A stretch of 64,000 nt of DNA. It comes from Mycobacterium sp. (GTDB lineage Bacteria; Actinomycetota; Actinomycetes; Mycobacteriales; Mycobacteriaceae). Where the stretch lies: positions 36,316 to 100,315 of the forward strand of contig JAGYKK010000008.1 in the NCBI GenBank assembly GCA_018401645.1, in the 5' to 3' direction. The notes below the pieces were generated by a model. That model did no database searches. It saw nothing but the letters and a program-made list of their open reading frames with translations, and was not told the origin of the DNA. The translations under genes and the position numbers were made by a program. Position 1 is the stretch's first letter, and each line of letters starts with the position of its first letter. Positions 42,885 through 52,953 of the stretch are shown here, one piece after another.

Positions 42885-43742
42885 ATGAACGATCTTCCAT
42901 CGCAGTGGACTCACGAACCGCACTCCATTTTGCGCTTCCGCGCCGGCGAGCGGATCGCCGACATCGACACCGATTCCAGCCCCGGTTTCACCGGTAATCG
43001 CGCCGCCGCGGCCCAGATCCAGGCCGAGCGCAACGAGCGCTTCGCCGGCCTGCAGGAGATGCTCTACGCCAACGGCAAGTCCGGCGACAATCGTTCTCTG
43101 CTCCTCGTGCTGCAGGGAATGGACACCGCCGGCAAGGGCAGCATCGTCAAAAACGTTGTTGGAGGCAGTAACCCGATGGGAATCCGCTACACCGGGTTCG
43201 GGCCACCTACCGAAGACGAGCGCGCGCACCACTTCCTGTGGCGGATCAACAACGCGTTGCCGCCGGCCGGTCACATCGGGGTCTTCGACCGCTCACATTA
43301 CGAGGACGTTCTGGTGGTCCGGGTCCGCGAGTTGGTAACCCGGGAGGTCTGGGAGGGCCGTTACGACGAGATCAACACCTTTGAACGAGAACTTGTCGAG
43401 TCGGGCACCACGGTGGTGAAGGTCGCGATGTTCGTCTCACTCGACGAGCAGAAAAAGCGCCTGGCCGAGCGTCTCGAACGGCCCGACCGGTACTGGAAGT
43501 ACAATCCGCGCGATCTCGACGAGCGCAAACTGTGGCCGGCCTACCAGGATGCCTACCAAGCGGTGCTGGACCGAACCTCCACCGATCATGCGCCGTGGTT
43601 CGTGGTGCCGTGCGACAAGAAGTGGTATAGCCAATTAGCGGTCACCGAACTACTCATCGAGGCACTCAAGGGTATGAAACTCACCTGGCCACCGGCAGCC
43701 TTCGATGTCGAGGCCGAACAGGCCAAACTGGCCCAAGCGTGA
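42885..43742 (+). CDS. PPK2-family polyphosphate:nucleotide phosphotransferase
   Basis: A 285-residue P-loop enzyme that transfers phosphate between polyphosphate and nucleotides. Walker A is LQGMDTAGKGS (residues 76-86), the lid/Walker B region is FDRSHYEDVLVVRV, and KNVVGGSNPMGIRYTGFGPPTEDE is typical of the polyphosphate:AMP or class III type rather than the class I PPK2 encoded at 52954. It follows the TetR gene by 9 nt, suggesting one transcript. No PPK2 gene is in this slot in M. tuberculosis as I remember it. Confidence 0.87.
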   Translation: MNDLPSQWTHEPHSILRFRAGERIADIDTDSSPGFTGNRAAAAQIQAERNERFAGLQEMLYANGKSGDNRSLLLVLQGMDTAGKGSIVKNVVGGSNPMGIRYTGFGPPTEDERAHHFLWRINNALPPAGHIGVFDRSHYEDVLVVRVRELVTREVWEGRYDEINTFERELVESGTTVVKVAMFVSLDEQKKRLAERLERPDRYWKYNPRDLDERKLWPAYQDAYQAVLDRTSTDHAPWFVVPCDKKWYSQLAVTELLIEALKGMKLTWPPAAFDVEAEQAKLAQA

Positions 43743-43757
43743 GCGGTCCCGGACTGG

Positions 43758-44639
<882 letters not shown>

Positions 44640-44680
44640 CTACCCTTCACCTGCTTCGCGATAACACGGCGTGCACAAGT

Positions 44681-45544
44681 CTAGTAGGTGTAGAAACCCC
44701 GGCCCGATTTCCTGCCCAACCAGCCCGCTTCGACCATCCTGAGCAGCAGCGGCGGCGGCCCGTAGAGCGGCTCCTTGAATTCCTCGTACATCTTGTCAGC
44801 GATCAGCTTGAGGGTATCGAGGCCGATGAGGTCGGACAACCGAAGCGGTCCCATCGGATGGGAGAGCCCCGCGACGACGGCCTTGTCGACATCGGCCACC
44901 GTGGCGAGCCCGGACTCGACCATCCGGACCGCGGACAACAGGTAGGGCACCAGCAGGGCGTTGACGACGAAGCCGGAACGATCCGAACACCGCACCACCT
45001 GCTTGCCGAGCACTGTGGCGGCGAAGTGCTCGGTACGCGCGGCAGCGGCCTCATCGGTGACCAGCGTGGTCACCAACTCAACTAACGGCAGGACCGGCAC
45101 CGGATTGAAGAAATGCAGGCCCAGCACGCGGCCGGGATTACCGGTGGCGGCGGCGATCTTCATGACCGGGATGCTGGAGGTGTTTGTCGCCAGCACCGCA
45201 TCCGGGTCGGTGACGATCTCGTCGAGTCGGCTGAAGATGCCGGCTTTGATCGACTCGTCCTCGATAACCGCCTCGATGACCAATTGGCGGTCGGCCAGGT
45301 CGGTCAATGATGTGGTGAATCGCAGCTTGTCGATCGCGCCGTCGCGCTCACCCTCGGTGATCCTGCCCGCGCCGACACCGCGCTCCAGGGACTTGACGAG
45401 GCGTTCGCGGCCGGCGGCGATCAGCGCCTCGCCGGTATCGAAGACGATGACGTCAACGCCGGCCCGGGCGCACACCTCGGCGATGCCGCCGCCCATCTGT
45501 CCGGCACCGATGACACCGACGCGGTGGATCGTTGATTCAGTCAC
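44681..45544 (-). CDS. fadB2: 3-hydroxybutyryl-CoA dehydrogenase
   Basis: A 287-residue NAD(P)-dependent 3-hydroxyacyl-CoA dehydrogenase. The Rossmann motif is GVIGAGQMGGGIAEV at residues 9-23, the substrate region contains ATNTSSIPV and LHFFNPVPVLPLVEL with the catalytic histidine, and the C-terminal domain has GFVVNALLVPYL and GLDTLKLIADKMYEEF. It lies 47 nt upstream of umaA on the same strand. The isocitrate lyase gene normally just upstream is absent: only 55 nt separate fadB2 from the thioesterase. Confidence 0.93.
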   Translation of the reverse strand: MTESTIHRVGVIGAGQMGGGIAEVCARAGVDVIVFDTGEALIAAGRERLVKSLERGVGAGRITEGERDGAIDKLRFTTSLTDLADRQLVIEAVIEDESIKAGIFSRLDEIVTDPDAVLATNTSSIPVMKIAAATGNPGRVLGLHFFNPVPVLPLVELVTTLVTDEAAAARTEHFAATVLGKQVVRCSDRSGFVVNALLVPYLLSAVRMVESGLATVADVDKAVVAGLSHPMGPLRLSDLIGLDTLKLIADKMYEEFKEPLYGPPPLLLRMVEAGWLGRKSGRGFYTY

Positions 45545-45599
45545 GTTTCACCTTTCGCGGGGCAACCTCTCATGGGCCGCCTTCGGGTGGAGCAACCCG

Positions 45600-46430
45600 T
45601 CACGGGTCTGGGAGGGCGAAGATCGCCGCGACCGCTTTGGTTTCGTCTCCCACCAGGTAGGTGAGGGTTCTGACGGTGCGGTCGATCAGATCAGGTCCGA
45701 ACTTGTCCGTGGAACCGGGCGGGTACACGTGCGCGAGGATCTCCAGCTTGTCGCCGAGGGCGACCGCGGAGTCGTGCTCGATGGTCACCCGGGTCGGACC
45801 CGCCAGCAGCTCCGGGGCTGCGGCCGCAAGGTAGTCCTCGACGGCACCCCAGTAGACCGAATTGTTCACGTGATCGAACATGTCGATATCGGTGACGCGG
45901 ATACCGAACTCGCGAATCTGCGTGGCGTCCTCGCGTGATCCGGCCTTGAGATAGGCCTTCCAGCGCAGCCGGTTCACGTCGGTGGTGCGTTGCAGACCCT
46001 CCATGAAGTCATCGGCGATGCGGCTGGGACCCTGGGTCTCCTGATTGAAATTGATCCAGAAGGCCTCCGACTCCATCAGCCCTCCCCGGCGTCCATCGAT
46101 CCGCACCCGCATCTCGCACCAGCGGTTGGACGTACCCGAGCACCACCGGCGCATCCGCAGCATGTCCTGCCACTCGACCGGTCGGATCAGGTCCACCATG
46201 GTGCGCCGGACGATCCAGAGGGGGTGGGTGGCCTCGTAACCCATCTCCCGCAACTGATCCTGACCGATGTCCTGGATGTGGCGGCAGGCACCGTCGAATC
46301 GGAGTCGACCAGCGCGATCGACGTCGGCCATCCGCAGTGGCCACTGGAGTTCGAAGACATCGGGGTGCGGGTCGGGAACCGGCATTAGCGCCTTGGCCAG
46401 ACCTTCGCCGCCCGGCGCGTCGATTCCCAT
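45600..46430 (-). CDS. Acyl-ACP thioesterase (Rv0466-like)
   Basis: A 276-residue double-hotdog acyl-ACP thioesterase. The first hotdog has RMADVDRAGRLRFDGACRHIQD; the link region reads WIVRRTMVDLIRPVEWQD and RRWCSGTSNRWCEMR. The second hotdog has RVTDIDMFDHVNNSVYWGAVEDYL, with the catalytic Asn/His-type residues in DHVNNSVYW. The ATG at 46430 is used; an in-frame ATG at 46385 (MPVPDPHPDVFELQW) is an alternative start. A role in ending fatty-acid chains is inferred from the family. Confidence 0.86.
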   Translation of the reverse strand: MGIDAPGGEGLAKALMPVPDPHPDVFELQWPLRMADVDRAGRLRFDGACRHIQDIGQDQLREMGYEATHPLWIVRRTMVDLIRPVEWQDMLRMRRWCSGTSNRWCEMRVRIDGRRGGLMESEAFWINFNQETQGPSRIADDFMEGLQRTTDVNRLRWKAYLKAGSREDATQIREFGIRVTDIDMFDHVNNSVYWGAVEDYLAAAAPELLAGPTRVTIEHDSAVALGDKLEILAHVYPPGSTDKFGPDLIDRTVRTLTYLVGDETKAVAAIFALPDP

Positions 46431-46484
46431 GAATCCGGATCATGCCAAACGGCCTAGTGAATGCCAACCAGGGTGGCGGAAGGC

Positions 46485-46754
46485 TCACAGGTACGTGACG
46501 CCAAGCACGATCAGGGTGAAGAACACCGGCGAGAACGCCAGTCCGCCCAGAAATGCCGCCCGGGTCAGCTGCCCGCTTCGATACGACCGCCAACCCAGGT
46601 AGCCCAGCAGACCCGCGGTGAGCAGAAAGACCACCGAGACGACCAGGACCGCCGTGGACACCGAGGATGATCCGATCGCGATCGAGATACCGATGAGCCA
46701 CAGGATGTGGCCGACCAATGCTCCGCCGACACCGGCGACAACCGCCGATCTCAC
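46485..46754 (-). CDS. Small membrane protein (Rv0463-like)
   Basis: An 89-residue protein with three hydrophobic segments (about 7-27, 34-54 and 67-87) separated by short loops, the second containing YLGWRSYRSGQLTRAAF. It starts 10 nt after lpd and is probably in its transcript. Function is unknown. Confidence 0.75.
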   Translation of the reverse strand: MRSAVVAGVGGALVGHILWLIGISIAIGSSSVSTAVLVVSVVFLLTAGLLGYLGWRSYRSGQLTRAAFLGGLAFSPVFFTLIVLGVTYL

Positions 46755-46764
46755 GGAATCCGCA

Positions 46765-48159
46765 TCAGAAATTGATCATGTGGCCGGTGAGGCCGTGGAA
46801 GCACTCCTGGAGTGCCTCCGACAGCGTTGGGTGGGTATGGACATTGCGCGCGAGTTCGTTGACGGTCAGATCCCACTTCTGCGCCAGCGTCAGTTCGGGA
46901 AGCAATTCGGACACATCCGGTCCGATCAGGTGTGCGCCCAGGAGTTCGCCGTACTTGGCGTCGGCGATCACTTTGACGAAGCCGACCGGGTCGGCCAGTC
47001 CGTGCGCCTTACCGTTGGCGCTGAAGGGGAATTTGGCGATCTTCACGTCGTGTCCCTCGTCGCGGGCCTGTTGTTCGGTGAGCCCGAAACTGGCTACCTG
47101 AGGCTGGCAGAACGTGGCCCGGGGCATCATCCGGTAGTCACCCAGTGTCAGTGTCTCGGCGCCACCGATGGTCTCGGCGGCCACGACACCCATCGCCTCG
47201 GCGACATGGGCGAGTTGCAACTTAGCGGTGACGTCGCCGATCGCATAGATGTTCGCCACACTGGTTCGCATGTGGTCGTCAACCGCGATGGCCCCGCGGT
47301 CGGTGAGGGCCACGCCCGTCGTCTCCAGTCCGAAGCCCTCTACATTGGGCGAGAAGCCGATAGCCTGCATCACCTTGTCTGCCTTCAGTTCCTCGGTCAC
47401 CCCGTCCTTGCTGACGACGACGGTGACTTGCGTGCCGTCGTCGGTGATCGACTCGACCTTGGTTCCGGTGCGGATCTTCACGCCGAGTTTCTTGTACTGC
47501 TTCTCGATCTCCTTGGATATCTCGACGTCCTCGTTGGGCAGAGCACGGGGCAGGAATTCGACGATGGTGACATCGACACCGTAGTTGGCCATGAAATAGG
47601 CGAACTCCATGCCGATCGCACCGGCCCCGGCGATGATGATGGATCCGGGCAGTTCCCGGGTCAGGATCTGCTCCTCATAGGTGACCACATTGGCCGACAG
47701 TGCGGTGCCGGGAATAAGCCGGGTGCTGCTGCCGGTCGCGATGATCGCGTGGGAGAAGGTAAGGGTCTCGGTACCACCGGCGTTGAGTTCCACGGCGATG
47801 GTGCCGGCGTCGGTGAACCGCCCGTAGCCGTGCACCTCGGTGATCTTGTTCTTCTTCATCAGGAAGTGCACGCCGGCCACCCGGCCGTCAGCGACTTTGC
47901 GGCTGCGGTCGAAGGCGGCACCGAAATCGAAACTCGCCTGACCGCTGATGCCGAAAGTCTCAGCCTCCTTGGCGAAGATGTGTGCCAACTCCGCGTTACG
48001 CAGCAGGGCCTTGGATGGGATGCAGCCGACGTTGAGGCACACCCCGCCCCAGTACTGGGGTTCGACGATGGCGGCGTTCAGGCCGAGTTGGGAGGCGCGG
48101 ATGGCGGCAACATAACCGCCGGGGCCGGCGCCGAGGACGACGACGTCATAGTGAGTCAC
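46765..48159 (-). CDS. lpd: Dihydrolipoamide dehydrogenase
   Basis: The FAD-dependent E3 subunit shared by 2-oxo acid dehydrogenases and, in M. tuberculosis, by the peroxynitrite reductase/peroxidase system. The 464-residue protein has the FAD motif [14 protein letters not shown] at residues 7-20, the redox disulfide [13 protein letters not shown] (Cys41, Cys46), the NAD motif [15 protein letters not shown] and the C-terminal His-Glu pair in [14 protein letters not shown]. It starts with GTG at 48159, 4 nt after the preceding membrane-protein gene. Confidence 0.95.
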   Translation of the reverse strand: MTHYDVVVLGAGPGGYVAAIRASQLGLNAAIVEPQYWGGVCLNVGCIPSKALLRNAELAHIFAKEAETFGISGQASFDFGAAFDRSRKVADGRVAGVHFLMKKNKITEVHGYGRFTDAGTIAVELNAGGTETLTFSHAIIATGSSTRLIPGTALSANVVTYEEQILTRELPGSIIIAGAGAIGMEFAYFMANYGVDVTIVEFLPRALPNEDVEISKEIEKQYKKLGVKIRTGTKVESITDDGTQVTVVVSKDGVTEELKADKVMQAIGFSPNVEGFGLETTGVALTDRGAIAVDDHMRTSVANIYAIGDVTAKLQLAHVAEAMGVVAAETIGGAETLTLGDYRMMPRATFCQPQVASFGLTEQQARDEGHDVKIAKFPFSANGKAHGLADPVGFVKVIADAKYGELLGAHLIGPDVSELLPELTLAQKWDLTVNELARNVHTHPTLSEALQECFHGLTGHMINF

Positions 48160-48163
48160 GGAC

Positions 48164-49192
48164 CTAGCCTATTACCGGCCCAATCACCGGGCGAGCGATC
48201 CATTCGAAGTAGTAGGCGCCGTGCAGTACGGCGGCCGCCGCAGTCGACGCGAGCGGAGCCGCCATCAGGGCGATCGCCAACGCCGTCACCTGCGGACGAT
48301 GGGGTACCAGCGAGACGAGCAGGCTCGCCACCATGCAGATAACCAGGTATCCCAGGATGCCGAGTACCGGCACGGTTTTCTCCAGGGCGGAATACCACCA
48401 GTAGTAGAAACCCAGCCCCGCCACCGCGGACACCGCCCAAACCCCGACCAGGATGAGGGCGAACCTCCAGCGCTTCACGAACTCGAACGTTCCCGGTACT
48501 ACGACGGGTTGCGCGGGTACTGAAGCAGTTTGAGCAGACGGCCGTTGCGCGAGCACCGGCACGGGGTGCGCGGACGGCCAGTCCGCGAGCACCGGCACGG
48601 GATCCGGGTTGACCGAACGCAGAAACGCGTCGGTGTCCTCACGTTCCATCTCGCTGAAAGCCTGCGGCACGGACGGCTCCGGGGCATCCTCGACCGCATT
48701 CTCATCGGCGTGGTCGGACTCGCACACCGCGGGCTCGGCCACCACGGGCTCGTACACCACGGGCTCGTACACCACGGGCTCGTACACCACGGGCTCGGCC
48801 ACCACGGGCTCGGCCACCACGCTGCACCGCGGCTCAGCACGAAGGCTCGGCCACGGACTCGTACACCACGGGCTCGGCCACGGACTCGTACACCACGGGC
48901 TCGGCCACCGCGGGCTCGGCCACGCGGGCTCGTACACCACGGGCTCCACCACAGACTCGGTCACCACGGGCTCGGCCTCGACGGCCCGCAGTGGATTCGG
49001 ATGCGGGCCGGTGTCGAAGATCGGGGCTGGGTGCGGCTCGGTGTTGTTCGGCGTCAGTGCGGCCTGGGAACCGGTGGTGAACATCGGCTCCAGGTCAGAC
49101 CCGGTGCTGGGCGCGGACGTGCTGGGCGCGGAGGTGCTGGGCGCGGACGTGCTGGGGGCGGAGGTGCTGGGGGCGGAGGTGGTGTCAGTCAC
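48164..49192 (-). CDS. Repeat-rich membrane protein (Rv0461-like), compensating frameshift pair inside repeat
   Basis: A 342-residue protein with an N-terminal APSTS array (residues 7-30) and a long repeat region of [14 protein letters not shown] units (about 74-150). A more ordinary acidic region follows, and then three hydrophobic segments (about 240-260, 272-290 and 302-325). Between about 48835 and 48950 the repeat is read in a different frame (WPSPWCTSP), returning later to VVAEP; two small indels in the repeat explain this. The GTG start overlaps the upstream gene by 8 nt. Function is unknown. Confidence 0.7.
   Translation of the reverse strand: MTDTTSAPSTSAPSTSAPSTSAPSTSAPSTGSDLEPMFTTGSQAALTPNNTEPHPAPIFDTGPHPNPLRAVEAEPVVTESVVEPVVYEPAWPSPRWPSPWCTSPWPSPWCTSPWPSLRAEPRCSVVAEPVVAEPVVYEPVVYEPVVYEPVVAEPAVCESDHADENAVEDAPEPSVPQAFSEMEREDTDAFLRSVNPDPVPVLADWPSAHPVPVLAQRPSAQTASVPAQPVVVPGTFEFVKRWRFALILVGVWAVSAVAGLGFYYWWYSALEKTVPVLGILGYLVICMVASLLVSLVPHRPQVTALAIALMAAPLASTAAAAVLHGAYYFEWIARPVIGPVIG
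48726..48980 (-). repeat. 15/18-bp coding minisatellite (VVYEP / VVAEP units)
   Basis: About a dozen near-identical units of the form ACCACGGGCTCG plus TACACC or GCCACC are repeated in the Rv0461-like gene. Unit length varies, and some copies are truncated (at about 48840 and 48925), which disturbs the frame in the middle of the array. Confidence 0.85.
49103..49180 (-). repeat. 15-bp coding tandem repeat (SAPST units)
   Basis: Five copies of a 15-bp unit based on GTGCTGGGCGCGGAC/GAG code for the N-terminal SAPST repeats of the Rv0461-like membrane protein. Confidence 0.85.
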
Positions 49193-49463
49193 CGGAGACC
49201 ACCTGGATCAGCAGCAGCACCGACAACCAACCCGGCGCCATCGCGAGGATGAAGGCGCCCAGTGCGGTGACCCAGCGCCGACCGGAGGCCAACACCAGCA
49301 GTATCCCGGTCAGGCTCGGAATCCCGACGACGAGCGCCACCACCAGATCGGGGCGGATATTGCCGTCGACCATTAACTTGGCGACTAAGGCGGCACTCTG
49401 CCCGGCTACGCAGCCGAGGAGTAGCGCGCTTGTGAGCAGCCATGCCCGAGGCAGGGGTATCAC
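49185..49463 (-). CDS. Small membrane protein of unknown function
   Basis: A 92-residue hydrophobic protein with three membrane segments (about 6-24, 34-52 and 64-87). It carries the loop MVDGNIRPD and ends IQVVSGD. The GTG at 49463 (VIPLPRAWLLT) is taken because the upstream part of the frame lies inside the DUF779 gene in another frame. Its stop overlaps the start of the repeat-rich membrane gene by 8 nt. Position suggests the Rv0460 slot. Confidence 0.68.
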   Translation of the reverse strand: MIPLPRAWLLTSALLLGCVAGQSAALVAKLMVDGNIRPDLVVALVVGIPSLTGILLVLASGRRWVTALGAFILAMAPGWLSVLLLIQVVSGD

Positions 49464-49531
49464 ATACAAAACGATACGGCGCGGTTCGCCATCTGAGGTG
49501 CAGCGACCTCGGCGCGCCGAACAAGTAATTG

Positions 49532-49957
49532 TCAGACCGGCGGACGTGCGCCCCGCTCGTAGTCCGCGCCGGTCAGCAGGGCGGTTCCGGCCAGCAATTC
49601 CAGCTCCGCGGCGGTGAAAACCCGACCCCGGGTCAGGAATCGCAGGCCGTCGGGAGCCTCCAGGCTGAACCCGCCCCCGCGCCCCGGAACCACATCGATC
49701 ACCAGTTGGGTGTGCCGCCAGGTCTCGAACTGCGAGCCAGAGATCCATACCGGGGCATCGCCGAGAACGCCGAGCAGTATGTCGCGATCGCCCACGATGA
49801 ACTCGCCGTCGGGGTAGCACATCGGCGCGGACCCGTCGCAGCAGCCGCCAGACTGATGGAACATCACCGGACCGTGCCGGGACCGCAGGCTACCAAGCAG
49901 CTCAGCCGCCGCAGGGGTGATCAACACGCGGGGTGGTGGAGCCTGCGTGGCGGGCAT
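49532..49957 (-). CDS. DUF779 protein (Rv0459-like)
   Basis: A 141-residue protein with the DUF779 hallmark HQSGGCCDGSAPMCY (residues 34-48), whose clustered cysteines suggest metal binding, followed by DILLGVLGDAPVWISGSQFETWRHT and VIDVVPGRGGGFSLEAPDG. DUF779 genes usually accompany an aldehyde dehydrogenase gene (aldC, Rv0458), which is missing here. It is divergent from the prolyl oligopeptidase gene. Confidence 0.85.
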   Translation of the reverse strand: MPATQAPPPRVLITPAAAELLGSLRSRHGPVMFHQSGGCCDGSAPMCYPDGEFIVGDRDILLGVLGDAPVWISGSQFETWRHTQLVIDVVPGRGGGFSLEAPDGLRFLTRGRVFTAAELELLAGTALLTGADYERGARPPV

Positions 49958-50016
49958 GGGCGATCCGCCTCCTGCCGTGCGAACGTGGAACTCCGCGTCA
50001 CAGTACCGTGTCCGAC

Positions 50017-52038
50017 ATGGTCGACGACCCGCATCTTTGGCTGGAAGACATCGACGGTGTCGAAGCGCTCACCTGGGTTCGCGCGCGTAACGAGACCACC
50101 GTCACCGAGTTCACCGACGCCCGCTTCGAGCAGATGCGCACCGAGGCGCTGGAGGTGCTGGACACCGATACCCGCATCCCCTATGTGCGGCGCCGGGGCG
50201 AGTTCCTCTACAACTTCTGGCGCGATGCAACCAATCCCCGCGGGCTCTGGCGGCGCACGACCCTAGACAGCTACCGCAGCGCGGCTACAGCCTGGGACGT
50301 GATCATCGACGTCGACGCCTTAGCCGCCACCGACGAAGAGAACTGGGTGTGGTCCGGGGCCGACGTCATCGACCCCGACCACACCCACGCGCTGATCTCT
50401 CTCTCCCGCGGCGGCTCGGATGCGACGGTGGTGCGGGAATTCGACATGGCGACACGGTCATTCGTGGTGGGGGGCTTTGAGCTTGCCGAGGCGAAATCCC
50501 GGATGTCGTGGGAAGACCCCGACTCCGTCCTGGTGGGAACGGATTTCGGTGCCGGCTCATTGACGGACTCCGGGTATCCGAGGGTATTGAAGCGCTGGCG
50601 ACGCGGACAGTCGCTGAGCGAGGCGACGACGCTGTTCACCGGATCGCCGACGGATGTGATCGTCTCCGCCGCCGTGGACCGGACACCCGGCTACGAGCGC
50701 ACCCTGGTCTACCGCGCCATCGATTTCTTCAACGACGAGGTCTACCAACTGCGTTCCGGGGAGCTGGTACGGATCGACGCGCCGACCGACTCCAGCCTGT
50801 CAGTCCATCGCGGGTGGCTGTTGATCGAGTTGCGCACCGACTGGTACACCGGTTCCGATGTGTATCCGGCCGGCTCGCTACTCGCCGCCGATTACGAGCA
50901 ATTCCTTGACGGCACAGCTGAGTTGAGCGTGGTCTTCTCCCCGGACGAGCACACCTGCCTGCACCAGTACGCGTGGACGCTCGACCGGTTGGTGATGGTG
51001 ACACTGGCCGACGTGGCCAGCCAAGTCGAGGTCGTCACCCCCGGAACGTGGGTCCGCGAGGCAATCCGGGGGGCCGGTGACGCCGATGCCTTCGCCAGCA
51101 CGGTGATCGTCGCTGCCGACCACACCGGTAATGAGATTTTTCTGGACTCCAGCGGATTCCTCACACCTTCCCGACTGCTGCACGGCAATGCGAGCGAGGA
51201 AGTGACCGAGATCAAACGGGCACCTGCATTCTTCGACTCAACCAACATGACCGCCTCCCAACACTTCGCGACATCCGCCGACGGAACCTCCGTTCCGTAC
51301 TTCGTCGTTGGACCGGCACCGGTCGGGCAGACCACCGGCGAGCAGAAGCGCGGGCCGACCCTGCTAGGCGGATACGGGGGATTCAAGGTGTCGCGGACGC
51401 CGGGTTACGACGGCCTACTGGGTCGACTGTGGCTCGCCCGTGGCGGCACCTACGTGCTGGCCAACATCCGCGGCGGCGGAGAGTACGGGCCGAAGTGGCA
51501 CACCCAGGCGATGCGGGAGGGCCGGCACAGGGTCGCGGAGGATTTCGCCGCCGTCGCCGCCGACCTGGTCACGCGGGGAATCACCGACGTTGCGCGACTG
51601 GGAGCACAGGGCGGTAGCAATGGCGGCCTATTGATGGGGATCATGCTCACGAAGTTCCCGGAGTTGTTCGGCGCCCTGGTGTGTCAGGTTCCCCTGCTCG
51701 ACATGAAGCGCTTCCACCTGCTGCTCGCCGGCGCCTCCTGGGTTGCGGAGTACGGCGATCCGGACAACCCCGGTGACTGGGAGTTCATCTCCGAGTACTC
51801 GCCGTATCAGAACATCGGCGCTACCAAACGGTACCCGCCCGTACTGGTCACGACGTCGACCAGGGACGACCGGGTGCACCCGGGTCATGCGCGCAAGATG
51901 ACCGCGGCACTGGAGCAGACCGGACAGCCGGTCTGGTACTACGAGAACATCGAGGGCGGCCACGCAGGCGCGGCAGACAACGCCCAGACGGCATTCAAAG
52001 CTGCGCTGTGTTACTCGTTTTTGCACCGGACGTTGTGA
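50017..52038 (+). CDS. Prolyl oligopeptidase family serine peptidase (Rv0457c-like)
   Basis: A 673-residue S9-family peptidase. The N-terminus reads DDPHLWLEDIDGVEALTWVRARN. Residues ~70-400 form the beta-propeller. The alpha/beta-hydrolase domain has NIRGGGEYGPKWH, the nucleophile in GAQGGSNGGLLMG (Ser534), the acid in TSTRDDRVHP and the histidine in ENIEGGHAGAAD. The ATG at 50017 gives the conserved start; the longer frame to 49933 lies in the promoter region. No signal peptide is seen, so it is probably cytoplasmic. Confidence 0.92.
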   Translation: MVDDPHLWLEDIDGVEALTWVRARNETTVTEFTDARFEQMRTEALEVLDTDTRIPYVRRRGEFLYNFWRDATNPRGLWRRTTLDSYRSAATAWDVIIDVDALAATDEENWVWSGADVIDPDHTHALISLSRGGSDATVVREFDMATRSFVVGGFELAEAKSRMSWEDPDSVLVGTDFGAGSLTDSGYPRVLKRWRRGQSLSEATTLFTGSPTDVIVSAAVDRTPGYERTLVYRAIDFFNDEVYQLRSGELVRIDAPTDSSLSVHRGWLLIELRTDWYTGSDVYPAGSLLAADYEQFLDGTAELSVVFSPDEHTCLHQYAWTLDRLVMVTLADVASQVEVVTPGTWVREAIRGAGDADAFASTVIVAADHTGNEIFLDSSGFLTPSRLLHGNASEEVTEIKRAPAFFDSTNMTASQHFATSADGTSVPYFVVGPAPVGQTTGEQKRGPTLLGGYGGFKVSRTPGYDGLLGRLWLARGGTYVLANIRGGGEYGPKWHTQAMREGRHRVAEDFAAVAADLVTRGITDVARLGAQGGSNGGLLMGIMLTKFPELFGALVCQVPLLDMKRFHLLLAGASWVAEYGDPDNPGDWEFISEYSPYQNIGATKRYPPVLVTTSTRDDRVHPGHARKMTAALEQTGQPVWYYENIEGGHAGAADNAQTAFKAALCYSFLHRTL

Positions 52039-52044
52039 GAGCCG

Positions 52045-52890
52045 TCAACGCTCACCCGCACTTGCCAGACCGGAGAGCAAGCCCACGATCACACCGACTA
52101 TCACCAGTCCACCGCCGACGATCAGGGTGACGTTGAGCCACTGATGCATACTGCTCCGCGCGGTCGCCAGCATCACATCGGCAATGCGGCGGAGATTTTC
52201 CGAGCTCTCGTCAAGGGTGGCCACCAGGTGCCGTTGGCCGACTTCGATTGCTAACCAACCTGCGACACCGACCACCAAACCGCTAGCTCCCAGTGCGACC
52301 ATGATCCTGCCCCGGCGCCGCGCGAGGATGAACGTCATCAGGGCACCCGCAGCGGCCAACACCGCCAATCCCACACTGATCCAGGGCGACCACAGTCCCG
52401 CAACCCGCAGAGATCCTGGCCGTAGGGTCTCAGATACGTTGCTCGCCAACGGAATCGGTAGTGACTTCGGCACGGTGATGTTGTAGTCGCGCATGGTCTG
52501 TGCAAAAGCGGAATCGGACAGCATCGGGGCAAGGTCAATGAATAGACGCCCCCGGGAATCGACACCGGAGGAGACGGTGTCGGTGAACAACCACTGGTGA
52601 GCGAACCCGTTGGCACGGGCGAACTGTGCGGGAAACGACGAACTTGCGGTGTAGGCGGCGGCAATCGCGCTGACGAACGCCGGGTCGGCTCCCGAACCAA
52701 GTCTGCCGACCTGAGCGGTCAACTCCGCCGCCATCGCTGCTTGGAGATCAGGATCCGCGGCGGCGGTACGGGCAAGTCCGGCATACCCCGCGCCGTCAAC
52801 GAGATTGCTCTGCGCCCACAGTGCCGGTATCGCGAGCGCGAGAGCAACCGTCGTGAATAACCACATCAGCCCAGTCGCCGCGACCCGCAC
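52045..52890 (-). CDS. Membrane protein with large extracytoplasmic loop
   Basis: A 281-residue protein with an N-terminal hydrophobic segment (about 7-27), a roughly 140-residue polar loop (DLQAAMAAELTAQVGRLGSG, FINDLAPMLSD-type RLFIDLAPMLSDSAFAQTM), then two or three hydrophobic segments in the last 110 residues. I do not recognise a named family. The GTG at 52890 is preferred: the nearest AGGAGG ends 5 nt upstream, and a GTG at 52893 leaves too little space. Four tandem SD-like repeats precede the start. Confidence 0.7.
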   Translation of the reverse strand: MRVAATGLMWLFTTVALALAIPALWAQSNLVDGAGYAGLARTAAADPDLQAAMAAELTAQVGRLGSGADPAFVSAIAAAYTASSSFPAQFARANGFAHQWLFTDTVSSGVDSRGRLFIDLAPMLSDSAFAQTMRDYNITVPKSLPIPLASNVSETLRPGSLRVAGLWSPWISVGLAVLAAAGALMTFILARRRGRIMVALGASGLVVGVAGWLAIEVGQRHLVATLDESSENLRRIADVMLATARSSMHQWLNVTLIVGGGLVIVGVIVGLLSGLASAGER

Positions 52891-52895
52891 CACGT

Positions 52896-52947
52896 CCTCC
52901 TACCGGGACCTCCTACTGGGACCTCCTACTGGGACCTCCCACCGGGA
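52896..52947 (-). repeat. Four 13-bp tandem repeats, each with a Shine-Dalgarno-like GGAGG, upstream of a start codon
   Basis: On the minus strand the units read TCCCRGTAGGAGG (three copies) and TCCCGGTGGGAGG (one copy), in perfect 13-bp register, ending 5 nt before the GTG at 52890. Each unit holds a strong anti-16S complement. The array fills nearly the whole 60-nt gap between the ppk2 stop and this start. Confidence 0.9.
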
Positions 52948-52953
52948 CGTGCC

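Noticed and set aside
46618..48342. 574-codon + strand ORF opposite lpd
   Set aside because: Antisense shadow of lpd and its neighbours; no recognisable domain and no sensible start region.
48726..48980. Possible CRISPR-like repeat array
   Set aside because: Units are contiguous, 15-18 bp, without unique spacers, and they encode a protein repeat.
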